A DNA stretch of 64,000 nucleotides, from positions 3,534,001 through 3,598,000 of the forward strand of contig OZ257155.1 in NCBI GenBank assembly GCA_965279355.1. The letters run 5' to 3'. The stretch is from G965279355 sp965279355 (lineage in GTDB: Bacteria; Pseudomonadota; Alphaproteobacteria; CACIAM-22H2). This document shows, in pieces, positions 34,420 through 42,836 of the stretch. The translations under genes and the position numbers were made by a program. Under the pieces are notes generated by a model that was not told the DNA's origin, did no database searches, and worked only from the letters and a program-made list of their open reading frames with translations. Numbering within the stretch: position 1 is the first letter of the stretch; each line of letters opens with the position of its first letter.

Positions 34420-35409
34420 TTACATCGGCTCGACTTTAGCAATCGCCGCGTATTCCTTCCATTCCCCGTGATGCTTCACGATCATCTCGCGGGTCTTTTC
34501 CGGGCTGGTGAGCAGCGGATCCATGCCGATGTTCCGGAGGAACTTCCGGGCATCGTCGGAGCCGGCGATCTGGTTCACCCAGCCGCGCATCTTCTCGAAG
34601 ACCGGCCGGGGCGTGCCGGCGGGTAGCGAGATGAGCCAGGTTTCATACAGGTTGTAGCCGGGAATGCCGGCCTCAATCATCGTCGGCCAGTCGGGAATGG
34701 CGGACATGCGCGCCGGAGCCGTGATGGCGAGGGCCCGAAGCTTGCCGTTGCTGACTTGTCCGACGCCGAACGAGGCGCTGGCGAAAGTGAAATCGATGGA
34801 GCCGCTGTAGAGGTCGTTCAGCGAATCCGCCGTCGTCCGGTAGTTCACCGTGGCCGCCTTCACGCCGATCGAGCGGACGTAAAGCTCCGAGGCCACGAGG
34901 CTGGGCAGCGCCGCCGAAGCATAGGCGACCTGCTTGCCCTCGCTCTCTTTCTTCCTGAGATAGGCGGTGAGGTCGGCAACGGAATGGATCGGCAGTTTCG
35001 GATCGACCAGCAGGCTGAAGGCCAGCACGCCGATCGTGCCGACATACTCGAAATCCTTGATCGGGTCGTAGGACAGTTTCTTGAAGACATAGGGTGCTGC
35101 GGCAAACGCGGCGCTGCCGGAGATATAGACGGTGTAGCCGTCGGGTCGGGCGCGGGCCGCCGCTTCGGTGGCGATGTTGCCGAACGCGCCGGGCCGGTTC
35201 TCGACCACCACCGGCTTGCCGCAGACCTTGGTGAGCTGGTCGGCGTAGTAGCGAACAATGACGTCGTTGGCAGAGCCCGGCGGAAAACCGCAGGGCGCCT
35301 TCAGTTCACGCGCCGGATAAACCTCCTGCGCGCCGGCATAAGACGGCAGCAGCGACAGTGCGGGCGCGGCCAGCGTGGAGCCAAGGATCGAGCGGCGGGT
35401 GATCGTCAT
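34420..35409 (-). CDS. Bug/TctC-family periplasmic receptor (Tat-type signal)
   Basis: A 329-residue receptor of the tripartite-tricarboxylate group. The signal peptide contains a twin-arginine-like TRRSILG motif (residues 4-10) and ends near YAGAQ. The mature start, VYPARELKAPCGFPPGSANDVIVRYYADQL, is the usual Bug ligand loop. The start at 35409 has GGGAGG before it; the frame to 35424 is an extension. It lies in a run with two acyl-CoA dehydrogenases on the same strand, suggesting it captures the carboxylic acid that this cluster degrades. Confidence 0.85.
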   Translation of the reverse strand: MTITRRSILGSTLAAPALSLLPSYAGAQEVYPARELKAPCGFPPGSANDVIVRYYADQLTKVCGKPVVVENRPGAFGNIATEAAARARPDGYTVYISGSAAFAAAPYVFKKLSYDPIKDFEYVGTIGVLAFSLLVDPKLPIHSVADLTAYLRKKESEGKQVAYASAALPSLVASELYVRSIGVKAATVNYRTTADSLNDLYSGSIDFTFASASFGVGQVSNGKLRALAITAPARMSAIPDWPTMIEAGIPGYNLYETWLISLPAGTPRPVFEKMRGWVNQIAGSDDARKFLRNIGMDPLLTSPEKTREMIVKHHGEWKEYAAIAKVEPM

Positions 35410-35482
35410 CTGGTTTCCTCCCAAGGACAGGGCTGCGTTTTGCAGCTCCCGAACAGATTAGCAATCAGGACGCATCTATGCG

Positions 35483-36595
35483 TCAAGCGGCGGCAAACCG
35501 TGCCAGGTGATGTGCCTGATCCCCGAACATCATCTCGATCGCCGTGAGGCGGCGGAAAAAATGGCCGGCGCTGTATTCCAGCGTCATGCCGATGCCGCCG
35601 TGCAGCTGGATGGCACCGCGACCGACGACCTGCGCGGACAGGCCGATCTGCACCTTGGCGGCGGAGATCGCCTGCGCGCGGAAAGCCGCATCCGGATTGT
35701 TGGCATGTTCGGCGGCCAGCACGGCAACCGAACGGGCCTGCTGTTCCGCCATCACCATGTCGGCCATGCGATGCTGTAACACCTGGAACTTGCCGATCGG
35801 CCGGCCGAACTGGTTGCGGGTCTTGAGATACTCGAGCGTCAGTTCGTTGAGCGCCCCCATGACGCCGACGGCCTCGCAGCACAACGCGGCCGCGCCGCGA
35901 TCGACCGCCGCCGTGAGATTCGGCAGCCCGCCGTCGAGTGTGCCGACCAGCGCCTCGCCGCCGACTTTGGCGTTGTCGAGAATAACCTCCGCCGCGCGGC
36001 GGTCATCCATGTTGGCGTAGGGCCGGATTTCGACGCCTGGCGTGTTGCGCGGCAACAGGAACAGGGAGATGCCTTTGCCGGTGTTGGCGCTGACGATGAT
36101 CTGGTCCGCCGCATCGGCACCGATCACCACCGCCTTGTGGCCTTTCAGCGTATGGCCTTTGCCATCCTTGGTCGCGGTCGTGGCGATCTTGTCCAGGCTG
36201 TAGCGCGTGGTCGGTTCGCCATAAGCCAGCGCCAGCTTGAGTTCACCGGCGACAATCTGCGGCAACATCGCGTTTTTCTGCGCGGCGCTGCCGGCGGCGG
36301 CGATCACGCCGGCACCCAGCACGACGGTTGACAGATACGGCTCGACCACCAGACCGCGGCCGAAGGCTTCCAGCACGACGGCGAGATCACGGAAGCTGCC
36401 GCCGATGCCGCCATGCGCTTCCTCGATCTCAACGCCCAGCAGGCCAAGCTCGGCATATTCCTTCCACAACGAAGTTGAATAGCCTTCGGGCGTGGCGACG
36501 ATCTTGTTGCGTTGCTCGAAGCCGTAGCGGTCGCGGACCAGACGTGCTGCCGTATCCTGCAGCATCGTCTGCGTTTCATTGAGGGCGAATTCCAT
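35483..36595 (-). CDS. Acyl-CoA dehydrogenase (subunit-like, 370 aa)
   Basis: A flavoprotein of the acyl-CoA dehydrogenase family with an N-terminal helical domain, a middle beta domain and a C-terminal helical domain ending in RGAIQLHGGIGMTLEYSAGHFFRRL. The usual catalytic Glu is not evident in this arrangement, as in one subunit of the alpha2-beta2 enzymes known from steroid and other cyclic acid catabolism. Five bases separate it from the next acyl-CoA dehydrogenase upstream, so a heteromeric enzyme is plausible. Confidence 0.85.
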   Translation of the reverse strand: MEFALNETQTMLQDTAARLVRDRYGFEQRNKIVATPEGYSTSLWKEYAELGLLGVEIEEAHGGIGGSFRDLAVVLEAFGRGLVVEPYLSTVVLGAGVIAAAGSAAQKNAMLPQIVAGELKLALAYGEPTTRYSLDKIATTATKDGKGHTLKGHKAVVIGADAADQIIVSANTGKGISLFLLPRNTPGVEIRPYANMDDRRAAEVILDNAKVGGEALVGTLDGGLPNLTAAVDRGAAALCCEAVGVMGALNELTLEYLKTRNQFGRPIGKFQVLQHRMADMVMAEQQARSVAVLAAEHANNPDAAFRAQAISAAKVQIGLSAQVVGRGAIQLHGGIGMTLEYSAGHFFRRLTAIEMMFGDQAHHLARFAAA

Positions 36596-36600
36596 CGAAG

Positions 36601-37791
36601 TCAGAGTCCCAGAGTCTTGGCGATGATGTTGCGTTGAATTTCGTTCGAGCCTCCGTAGATCGTGACGACACGCGTCATCAGATAGTTCGGCCCGAGCGAC
36701 GCGGCGATCTCCGGCCCGATCGGCGGCTGGTTGCTGTCGGCGGACTTGTGCGGATCGAAGGGCAGGCCATACGGGCCAACCGCTTCCAGCATCAGCTCGG
36801 TCAGGCGCTGCTGGATCTCCGAGCCTTTAATCTTGAGCAGATTGGCCTCGACGCCGGGACCGCCGCCCTTACCAACAGTGCTGATCAGCCGCAGCGCCGT
36901 CAGCTCCAGCGCCAGCAATTCGATCTCGACCTGCGCCACGCGATCGCGGAACGCCTGCTGTTCCAGGATCGGCGTGCCGTCGACCTTCTGTTCCTTCGCG
37001 ACTTCCTTGAGGCGGCGCAGCTCGCGCTTGGACTGGCCGATGCGGGCGATGGTGGTGCGCTCGTGGCCCAGCAGCAGCTTGGCGTAGGTCCAGCCCTTGT
37101 TCACTTCGCCGATCAGGCTCGACTTCGGCACCCGCACGTTGTCGAAGAAGACTTCGTTGGTGTGATGGTGGCCGTCGATGGTGATGATGGGGCGGATGGT
37201 GATGCCCTTCTGGTCCAGCGGGAAGACCAGCATGGTGATGCCTTCCTGCAGCTTCGCCTCGAAATCGGTGCGCACCAGCATGAAGATCATGTTGGCGTCG
37301 TGGGCCTGGCTGGTCCACATCTTCTGCCCGTCGATCACCCATTCGTCGCCATCGAGCACGGCGCGGCACTTGAGCGAAGCAAGGTCGGAGCCGGCGCCGG
37401 GTTCCGAGAAACCCTGACAGAAATAGTGTTCGAGGGTACGGATGCGCGGCAGGTAAAAATCCTGCTGTTCCTTGCTGCCGACCTTCATCAGAACCGGCGC
37501 GATCATCGCCTCACCGAACGGGATGATCGCGGGCACGCCCTCTTCGGAGGTCACTTCGTCATACAGGTGACGCTGCAGCGCGTTCCAGCCGGGGCCGCCG
37601 AATTCCTTGGGCCAGCCCGGTGTCGCGTAGCCGCCCTCGACGAGCTTCTGCTGCCAGGATATCCGCTCGTCGCGCGGGATGCGGCGATGGTGGAGGACTT
37701 TTTCCTTGGTCTCCGCAGGCAGGGTCTTGCGCACGAAGTCCCGCACCTCGTCGACGAATTTCTGTGCTTCGGCGGGATAGCTCAGCTGCAT
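36601..37791 (-). CDS. Acyl-CoA dehydrogenase (396 aa)
   Basis: A complete acyl-CoA dehydrogenase: a FAD-binding middle domain (YFCQGFSEPGAGSDLASLKCRAVLDGDEWVIDGQKMWTSQAHDANM), DGHHHTNEVFFDNVRVPKSSLIGEVNKGWTYAK, and a C-terminal YGGSNEIQRNIIAKTLGL that ends the FAD-contact helix. Together with the gene just downstream it likely forms a two-subunit dehydrogenase introducing the alpha-beta double bond into an acyl-CoA. It is divergent from the CoA-transferase and crotonase genes, with a shared regulatory gap. Confidence 0.9.
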   Translation of the reverse strand: MQLSYPAEAQKFVDEVRDFVRKTLPAETKEKVLHHRRIPRDERISWQQKLVEGGYATPGWPKEFGGPGWNALQRHLYDEVTSEEGVPAIIPFGEAMIAPVLMKVGSKEQQDFYLPRIRTLEHYFCQGFSEPGAGSDLASLKCRAVLDGDEWVIDGQKMWTSQAHDANMIFMLVRTDFEAKLQEGITMLVFPLDQKGITIRPIITIDGHHHTNEVFFDNVRVPKSSLIGEVNKGWTYAKLLLGHERTTIARIGQSKRELRRLKEVAKEQKVDGTPILEQQAFRDRVAQVEIELLALELTALRLISTVGKGGGPGVEANLLKIKGSEIQQRLTELMLEAVGPYGLPFDPHKSADSNQPPIGPEIAASLGPNYLMTRVVTIYGGSNEIQRNIIAKTLGL

Positions 37792-37990
37792 GACCCAACC
37801 CTTCTAAATAAGGTTACCTGATATCCAACCCGTAGGATATTTCACAACTCCCATTGGGCCAAGCACCACGATAGGGCGGACCGTCGAATTTGTGCACTGC
37901 ACTGTCGGCTTTCGTTGTGAGAGCCGGAATTGTCCACTAGAACCAAGCACCCCGGTAGCGGGCGTCCCGTCTTAAGAGGACAACACGCGC
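37792..37990. promoter_or_regulatory. Divergent control region of the acyl-CoA cluster
   Basis: The 199-bp gap contains AGGT-T-ACCT at 37811-37819 and ATATCC-N8-GGATAT at 37821-37840, adjacent inverted repeats close to the minus-strand start. Either could be a regulator site, although no regulator gene lies next to the cluster. AAGAGGA (37975-37981) is the ribosome binding site for the CoA-transferase. Confidence 0.5.
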
Positions 37991-39208
37991 ATGGTTACGC
38001 AGCCCAGTTCATCGAAAACATCCACCGGTCGTCCCGCGCCATCGACGGCGCTCAAAAAATTCAAGGTGATAGACCTGACCCGAGTGCGCGCCGGTCCGAC
38101 CTGCGTGCGCCAGTTCGCGGACTGGGGTGCCGATGTCATCAAGGTCGAAATGCCGGAGGAGAACGATCCTTCGGGATCGCCGACGCGCGATGATTCGGAT
38201 TTCCAGAATCTCCACCGCAACAAGCGCAGCATCACGCTCAATCTCAAATCGCCCGAAGGCGTGGAGATCCTCAAGCGCCTGGTGAAGACCGCCGACGTAC
38301 TGGTGGAGAATTATCGCCCCGACGTGAAGGATCGCCTGGGCATCGGCTACGAGGTGATGCGCGAAGTCAATCCGCGGCTCGTCTATGTCAGCATCTCCGG
38401 CTTCGGCGAAGACGGTCCCTATCGCGAGCGTCCCGGCGTCGACCAGATCGCGCAGGGCCTCGGCGGCCTGATGAGCATCACGGGTGAACCGGGCCGCGGG
38501 CCGATGCGGGTCGGCATTCCGATTGCCGATCTCTGCTCCGGCCTTTTTGCGGCCCTCGGTGCGATGACGGCGCTGCTGGAGCGCGAGGATTCAGGCGAAG
38601 GGCAGTGGATCCAGTCCAACCTGCTGGAGGCGCAGATTTTCATGCTCGACTTCCAGGCGTCGCGTTACCTGATGAAAGGCGATGTGCCCAAGCAGGTCGG
38701 CAATGATCATCCGGCCGGTGTGCCGACGGGACGCTACCGGACCAAGGACGGGTTCGTGAATATCGCGCCGCCGCCGTTTCTCTGGCGCCGCTTCTGCAAG
38801 GCGATGGAACTCGAACACCTGATGGACGATCCGGAATACGCGACGGTGGAAGCGCGCCGGAAGAACCGCGACAAGATCAACGCACTGATCGAGAAGCTGA
38901 CCATCGTCGAGACGACCGACGCCCTGATGGAACGGTTGAATGCGCAGGGCGTGCCGGCGGGGCCGATCTATACGATCGACCAGACCTTTGCCGATCCGCA
39001 GGTGAAGCATTCCGGCATCGCGCAGACGGTGACATCGGCAAAGCTGGGCGAGATCGCGCTGGTCGGGCAGCCGGTGCATCTCTCGCGCACGGGGTCGAAG
39101 CTCGCGACCGCCGCGCCTGAGATTGGCGAGCATAATGAAGAGGTGCTGGCGTCGCTCGGCTACAGCGCGGACGAGATCGCGATGTTCCACAAGAAAGGCG
39201 TGCTCTGA
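37991..39208 (+). CDS. CaiB/BaiF-family acyl-CoA transferase (family III)
   Basis: A 405-residue family III CoA-transferase. Diagnostic segments are LTRVRAGPTCVRQFADWGADVIKVE with NDPSGSP, NKRSITLNLKSPEGVEILKRLVKTADVLVENYRPDVKDRLG, and the catalytic-region Asp of the ISIADLCSGLFAALGAMTAL-type motif. It would activate a carboxylic acid by CoA exchange, the entry step for this cluster. Its stop and the crotonase start overlap (ATGA, 39205-39208 region), implying coupled translation. Confidence 0.92.
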   Translation: MVTQPSSSKTSTGRPAPSTALKKFKVIDLTRVRAGPTCVRQFADWGADVIKVEMPEENDPSGSPTRDDSDFQNLHRNKRSITLNLKSPEGVEILKRLVKTADVLVENYRPDVKDRLGIGYEVMREVNPRLVYVSISGFGEDGPYRERPGVDQIAQGLGGLMSITGEPGRGPMRVGIPIADLCSGLFAALGAMTALLEREDSGEGQWIQSNLLEAQIFMLDFQASRYLMKGDVPKQVGNDHPAGVPTGRYRTKDGFVNIAPPPFLWRRFCKAMELEHLMDDPEYATVEARRKNRDKINALIEKLTIVETTDALMERLNAQGVPAGPIYTIDQTFADPQVKHSGIAQTVTSAKLGEIALVGQPVHLSRTGSKLATAAPEIGEHNEEVLASLGYSADEIAMFHKKGVL

Positions 39209-39987
39209 TGACCGACAAGATGCTGGCATCCGTCGAGAATGGGATTGGCTGGCTGACCATCAACAATCCGGAACGCCGCAACGCGCTGTCGATGGAAATG
39301 GCGTCGCGCGGCGCCGATATCATCGACGCGTTCACCGCTGATCCGGCTGTGCGTGTGATCGTGATCAAAGGAGCGGGTGACAAGGCGTTCCAGGCTGGTG
39401 CGGATATCTCGGAATTCGAGAAACGCCGCGACACCGGTCCGGTGCCGGGTCAACGCGGCGGGTTTCAGTTCTTCGAGACGGTGCGCGATACGCCCAAGCC
39501 GACCATCGCAATGATCCGCGGCTATTGTTTCGGCGGCGGCGTGGCACTGGCGGCTGCCTGCGATCTGCGCATTGTCGCGGACGACGCGGTGTTCGCCATC
39601 ACTGCCGGCAAGCTCGGCCTGGCCTATCCGCCCAAGTTCACCCGCTGGATCGTCGAAGCGGTCGGCGTGGCGACGACCAAGGAAATCCTCTACACCGCCC
39701 GCCGCTACACGGCGGATGAGGCGTTGCGGATCGGACTGGCGACCCGGCTTGTCCCGGCGGCTGAGCTTGAGGCCTTCACCCGCGAGTACGTAAGAACCAT
39801 CGTCGGCAACGCGCCGCTCTCGGTCCGCGCCAGCAAGGGCATCATTGGCGAGGTCCTGAAGACGCCCGCCGACTGGGACTTGGCGGTCTGTGAGGCTCTG
39901 ACTAAAGAATGCACAGGTAGCGCGGATGCTGCGGAGGGCCATAAGGCATTCCTCGAGAAACGCCCGGCGGTGTTCCGTGGCGTCTAA
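39208..39987 (+). CDS. Enoyl-CoA hydratase/isomerase (crotonase) family protein
   Basis: A 259-residue crotonase-fold protein. The oxyanion-hole segments are QAGADISEFEKR and IRGYCFGGGVALAAACDLRI. The first catalytic Glu of mitochondrial enoyl-CoA hydratase falls in ITAGKLGL, where it appears to be replaced by a small residue; the second is retained in TTKEILYTARRYT. This subfamily may therefore catalyse a different acyl-CoA reaction, such as isomerisation or hydrolysis. It is coupled to the CoA-transferase. Confidence 0.88.
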   Translation: MTDKMLASVENGIGWLTINNPERRNALSMEMASRGADIIDAFTADPAVRVIVIKGAGDKAFQAGADISEFEKRRDTGPVPGQRGGFQFFETVRDTPKPTIAMIRGYCFGGGVALAAACDLRIVADDAVFAITAGKLGLAYPPKFTRWIVEAVGVATTKEILYTARRYTADEALRIGLATRLVPAAELEAFTREYVRTIVGNAPLSVRASKGIIGEVLKTPADWDLAVCEALTKECTGSADAAEGHKAFLEKRPAVFRGV

Positions 39988-40071
39988 TTGCTCCTTGCAC
40001 CGGAAGTTCAGGGATCGTTAGGGTGGTCGAAGTAGCCCAAAATGGGCTGACTTCCCGCCCGAGGACCGACC

Positions 40072-41883
40072 ATTCCCGAGCAGAATCCCAACGCCGTCAC
40101 AGGTGAGCGCGAACGATTCACCGCGCTCCTGAGCGCCATTCCGCTTGGCGTTTATACGGTCGATGCCGACTTCAGGATCTGCGACGTCAACGCGCAGGCC
40201 CTGCCGGTGTTTGGCGACATACCGGGCGGCGTCATCGGTCGCGATTTCGATGAAATCATCCATATCCTCTGGGAAAAGGATTACGCCGATGAGGTGACCG
40301 CCATCTTCCGGCGGACCATGGAGACCGGTGAGCCTTACGTCGCGCCCGAACGTGCCGAAGTCCGCGCCGATAGCGGGCGCGTCGAATATTACACTTGGCG
40401 GCTGGTGCGGCTTCTTCTGCCGGATGGCCGCTTCGGTGTCGTCTGCTGCTTCCAGGACATCAGCGAACGCAAACGCGCCGAGGAATACAGCCAGCTGCTC
40501 GCGTCCATCGTCGAGTCATCGAGCGACGCCATTGTCAGCAAGAACCTCAACAGCATCGTCGTCAGCTGGAATCGCGGCGCCGAGGTTCTGTTCGGCTACA
40601 CCGCCGCCGAAATGATCGGCAAGTCGATCACCCTCCTGATTCCATCGGACCGCCAGGATGAAGAAGAGAGCATCCTCACGCGTATCCGTAAGGGCGAGCG
40701 GGTCGAGCATTACGAAACGGTCCGCCGTCGCAAGGACGGAACGCTGGTTGATGTATCGCTGGCGGTCTCGCCTGTCCGCGGCGCTAACGGCAAGATCGTC
40801 GGGGCGTCCAAGATCGCCCGCGACATCACGCAGTCGAAACAGGCCGAGGCAACCCGCCAGCTTTTGCTTAATGAGCTCAATCACCGGGTGAAGAATACGC
40901 TGGCGAATGTGCAGGCCATCCTGCAGCAGACCCTGCGGACCTCCGGTAATCCTGCTGACTTTGCGACCCGCTTCACTGGCCGGATTCAGTCCCTTTCGCG
41001 GGTCCATGCGCTGCTGACGGATACGAAATGGCAGGGTGCGGATCTGCGTGATCTGATTCGTGACCAGCTGCCGCAGGAAGATCGGGTGACGGCGTGGGGG
41101 CCGACAATCCGCCTCGATTCCCAGATGGCGCTGCACCTGGCGTTGATGCTCCACGAGCTGGGCACGAACTCATCGAAATATGGCGCGCTCTCATCGTCCA
41201 AAGGCGGGGTCTCCGTCAGCTGGATGGTCGACGACGACCGTCTCCATCTGCGATGGGTAGAGCGCGGTGGTCCGACCGTGTCCGCGCCGTCGTCGCGTGG
41301 TTTCGGCACGACGCTGATCGAGCAGAGTTCTAAAAGCCAGGGCGGCAGCGCCCGCATGCTGTTCGAAGCGGAAGGCGTCAGTTGGGATATCGCGCTGCCG
41401 TTGCCGCAAACCGCGATGCCCATCACATCGTTCGGAACGCTTTCGACGGGCCGGCCGGGTCTGGACCGCAATAATAGCGATCCGGAAAAACCGCAGGCGC
41501 TTCTGCTCGGCCGCCGCGTCCTGGTCATCGAAGATGAACCTTTGGTCGCGCTGATGCTGACCGACATTCTTCAGGATGCTGGCGCGGACTCGGTCCAGAC
41601 CGTCGGGACGGAGCGGGAGGCGCTGCAGGCCATCGCCAATAGCGATGCGCATCTGGCCCTGCTCGATGCGAATCTCCATGGGCGGCCCGCCGCGGAGATC
41701 GCGGCCGCGCTGACCCGGCGCAGGATCCCCTTCGTGTTCGTGACCGGCTATGGGCGGGCCGGCGTGGCCAATTCGTTCAAGCACGTACCTGTCGTACCCA
41801 AGCCTTTCACCGATCAGCAGCTGCTGGATGCGATTGGCAGCATGATCCAGCCTAGTCCCGGCGTGGTGCGGCTCAAGTCCTGA
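40072..41883 (+). CDS. PAS-PAS-HWE hybrid histidine kinase with apparent ATT start
   Basis: About 603 residues, soluble. Domains are a first PAS (about 12-115, FTALLSAIPLGVYTVDADF), a second PAS plus PAC (about 143-255), an HWE-type kinase with phospho-acceptor His271 (NELNHRVKNTLANVQAI), its ATPase domain (about 340-445), and a C-terminal receiver with Asp532 (ALLDANLHG). Starting at the first conventional codon (GTG, 40207) would cut away half of the first PAS. GAGGA at 40061-40065 is followed after six bases by ATT (40072), the best start. HWE hybrids of this type often act in the general stress or light responses. Confidence 0.85.
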   Translation: MPEQNPNAVTGERERFTALLSAIPLGVYTVDADFRICDVNAQALPVFGDIPGGVIGRDFDEIIHILWEKDYADEVTAIFRRTMETGEPYVAPERAEVRADSGRVEYYTWRLVRLLLPDGRFGVVCCFQDISERKRAEEYSQLLASIVESSSDAIVSKNLNSIVVSWNRGAEVLFGYTAAEMIGKSITLLIPSDRQDEEESILTRIRKGERVEHYETVRRRKDGTLVDVSLAVSPVRGANGKIVGASKIARDITQSKQAEATRQLLLNELNHRVKNTLANVQAILQQTLRTSGNPADFATRFTGRIQSLSRVHALLTDTKWQGADLRDLIRDQLPQEDRVTAWGPTIRLDSQMALHLALMLHELGTNSSKYGALSSSKGGVSVSWMVDDDRLHLRWVERGGPTVSAPSSRGFGTTLIEQSSKSQGGSARMLFEAEGVSWDIALPLPQTAMPITSFGTLSTGRPGLDRNNSDPEKPQALLLGRRVLVIEDEPLVALMLTDILQDAGADSVQTVGTEREALQAIANSDAHLALLDANLHGRPAAEIAAALTRRRIPFVFVTGYGRAGVANSFKHVPVVPKPFTDQQLLDAIGSMIQPSPGVVRLKS

Positions 41884-41953
41884 TCCGTCGCTCTTGAGCG
41901 GCGGCGCAAGTCATGCGCATTCTTGGGGATCGGGGACCCACAGGAAACGACTG

Positions 41954-42826
41954 ATGCTGGATTACAAGAATCTCGTCGCCATCGACATCCACACCCATGC
42001 CGACGCGCCATGTGGCACGCCGGAATATGAAGACAAGGAAGATCTACGCCAGGGCATGAAGGCGTATTTCAAGTCGGATGGGCCCGAGCTCAGGCTCAAC
42101 GAGATCGCGCAGTATTATCGTGAGCGCAAGATCGGCCTGGTGACCTTCACCGTCGACTGCGAGCATGAGATGGGCCACCGCCGCTACTCGAACGAGGAAG
42201 TGGCACGAATCGCGGCCGAAAATTCCGACATCATGATCCCGTTTGCCAGCATCGACCCGCACAAGGGCAAGCTCGGTGTGCGCGAGGCGCGGCGGCTGAT
42301 CAAGGATTTCGGCGTAAAGGGTTTCAAGTTCCATCCCTCGGCACAGGGCTTTCTGCCCAACGACAAGATGGCCTATCCGCTGTACGAGGTGATCGCCGAG
42401 CACGGCCTGACGGCGTTGTTCCATACGGGACAGACCGGTGTCGGCTCGGGCATGCGCGCCGGTTTCGGCATCCGCCTGAAATACTCAAACCCGATGTATC
42501 TCGACGATGTCGCGGTCGACTTCCCCGACATGACCATCATCATGGCGCATCCCTCCTTCCCCTGGCAGGAAGAGGCGCTGGCCGTCTGCCAGCACAAGCC
42601 CAATGTCTATATTGACCTCTCGGGCTGGTCGCCGAAGTACTTCCCGCCGATTCTCGTCCGTTACGCGAACTCGCTGATCAAGAACAAGGTGCTGTTCGGC
42701 TCCGACTATCCGGTGATCTCGCCGGATCGCTGGATGAAGGATTTTGAGGCGATCGACATCAAGCCGGAAGTCCGCCCGCTGATCCTCAAGGAAAACGCGG
42801 TGAAGCTGCTGAAGCTCGGCGCGTGA
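41954..42826 (+). CDS. Amidohydrolase-family protein (amidohydrolase 2)
   Basis: A 290-residue TIM-barrel metal hydrolase or decarboxylase. The first metal motif is DIHTHAD (residues 11-17), later ligands are the His in FHPSAQG, FHTGQ and AHPSFPW, and the Asp in LFGSDYPVISP. The amidohydrolase 2 branch includes carboxylases/decarboxylases acting on aromatic acids. It is followed 10 bp downstream by an enolase-superfamily gene, suggesting a two-step pathway for a sugar acid or aromatic compound. The ATG at 41954 follows AGGAAACG. Confidence 0.85.
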   Translation: MLDYKNLVAIDIHTHADAPCGTPEYEDKEDLRQGMKAYFKSDGPELRLNEIAQYYRERKIGLVTFTVDCEHEMGHRRYSNEEVARIAAENSDIMIPFASIDPHKGKLGVREARRLIKDFGVKGFKFHPSAQGFLPNDKMAYPLYEVIAEHGLTALFHTGQTGVGSGMRAGFGIRLKYSNPMYLDDVAVDFPDMTIIMAHPSFPWQEEALAVCQHKPNVYIDLSGWSPKYFPPILVRYANSLIKNKVLFGSDYPVISPDRWMKDFEAIDIKPEVRPLILKENAVKLLKLGA

Positions 42827-42836
42827 CGAGGGCCTG

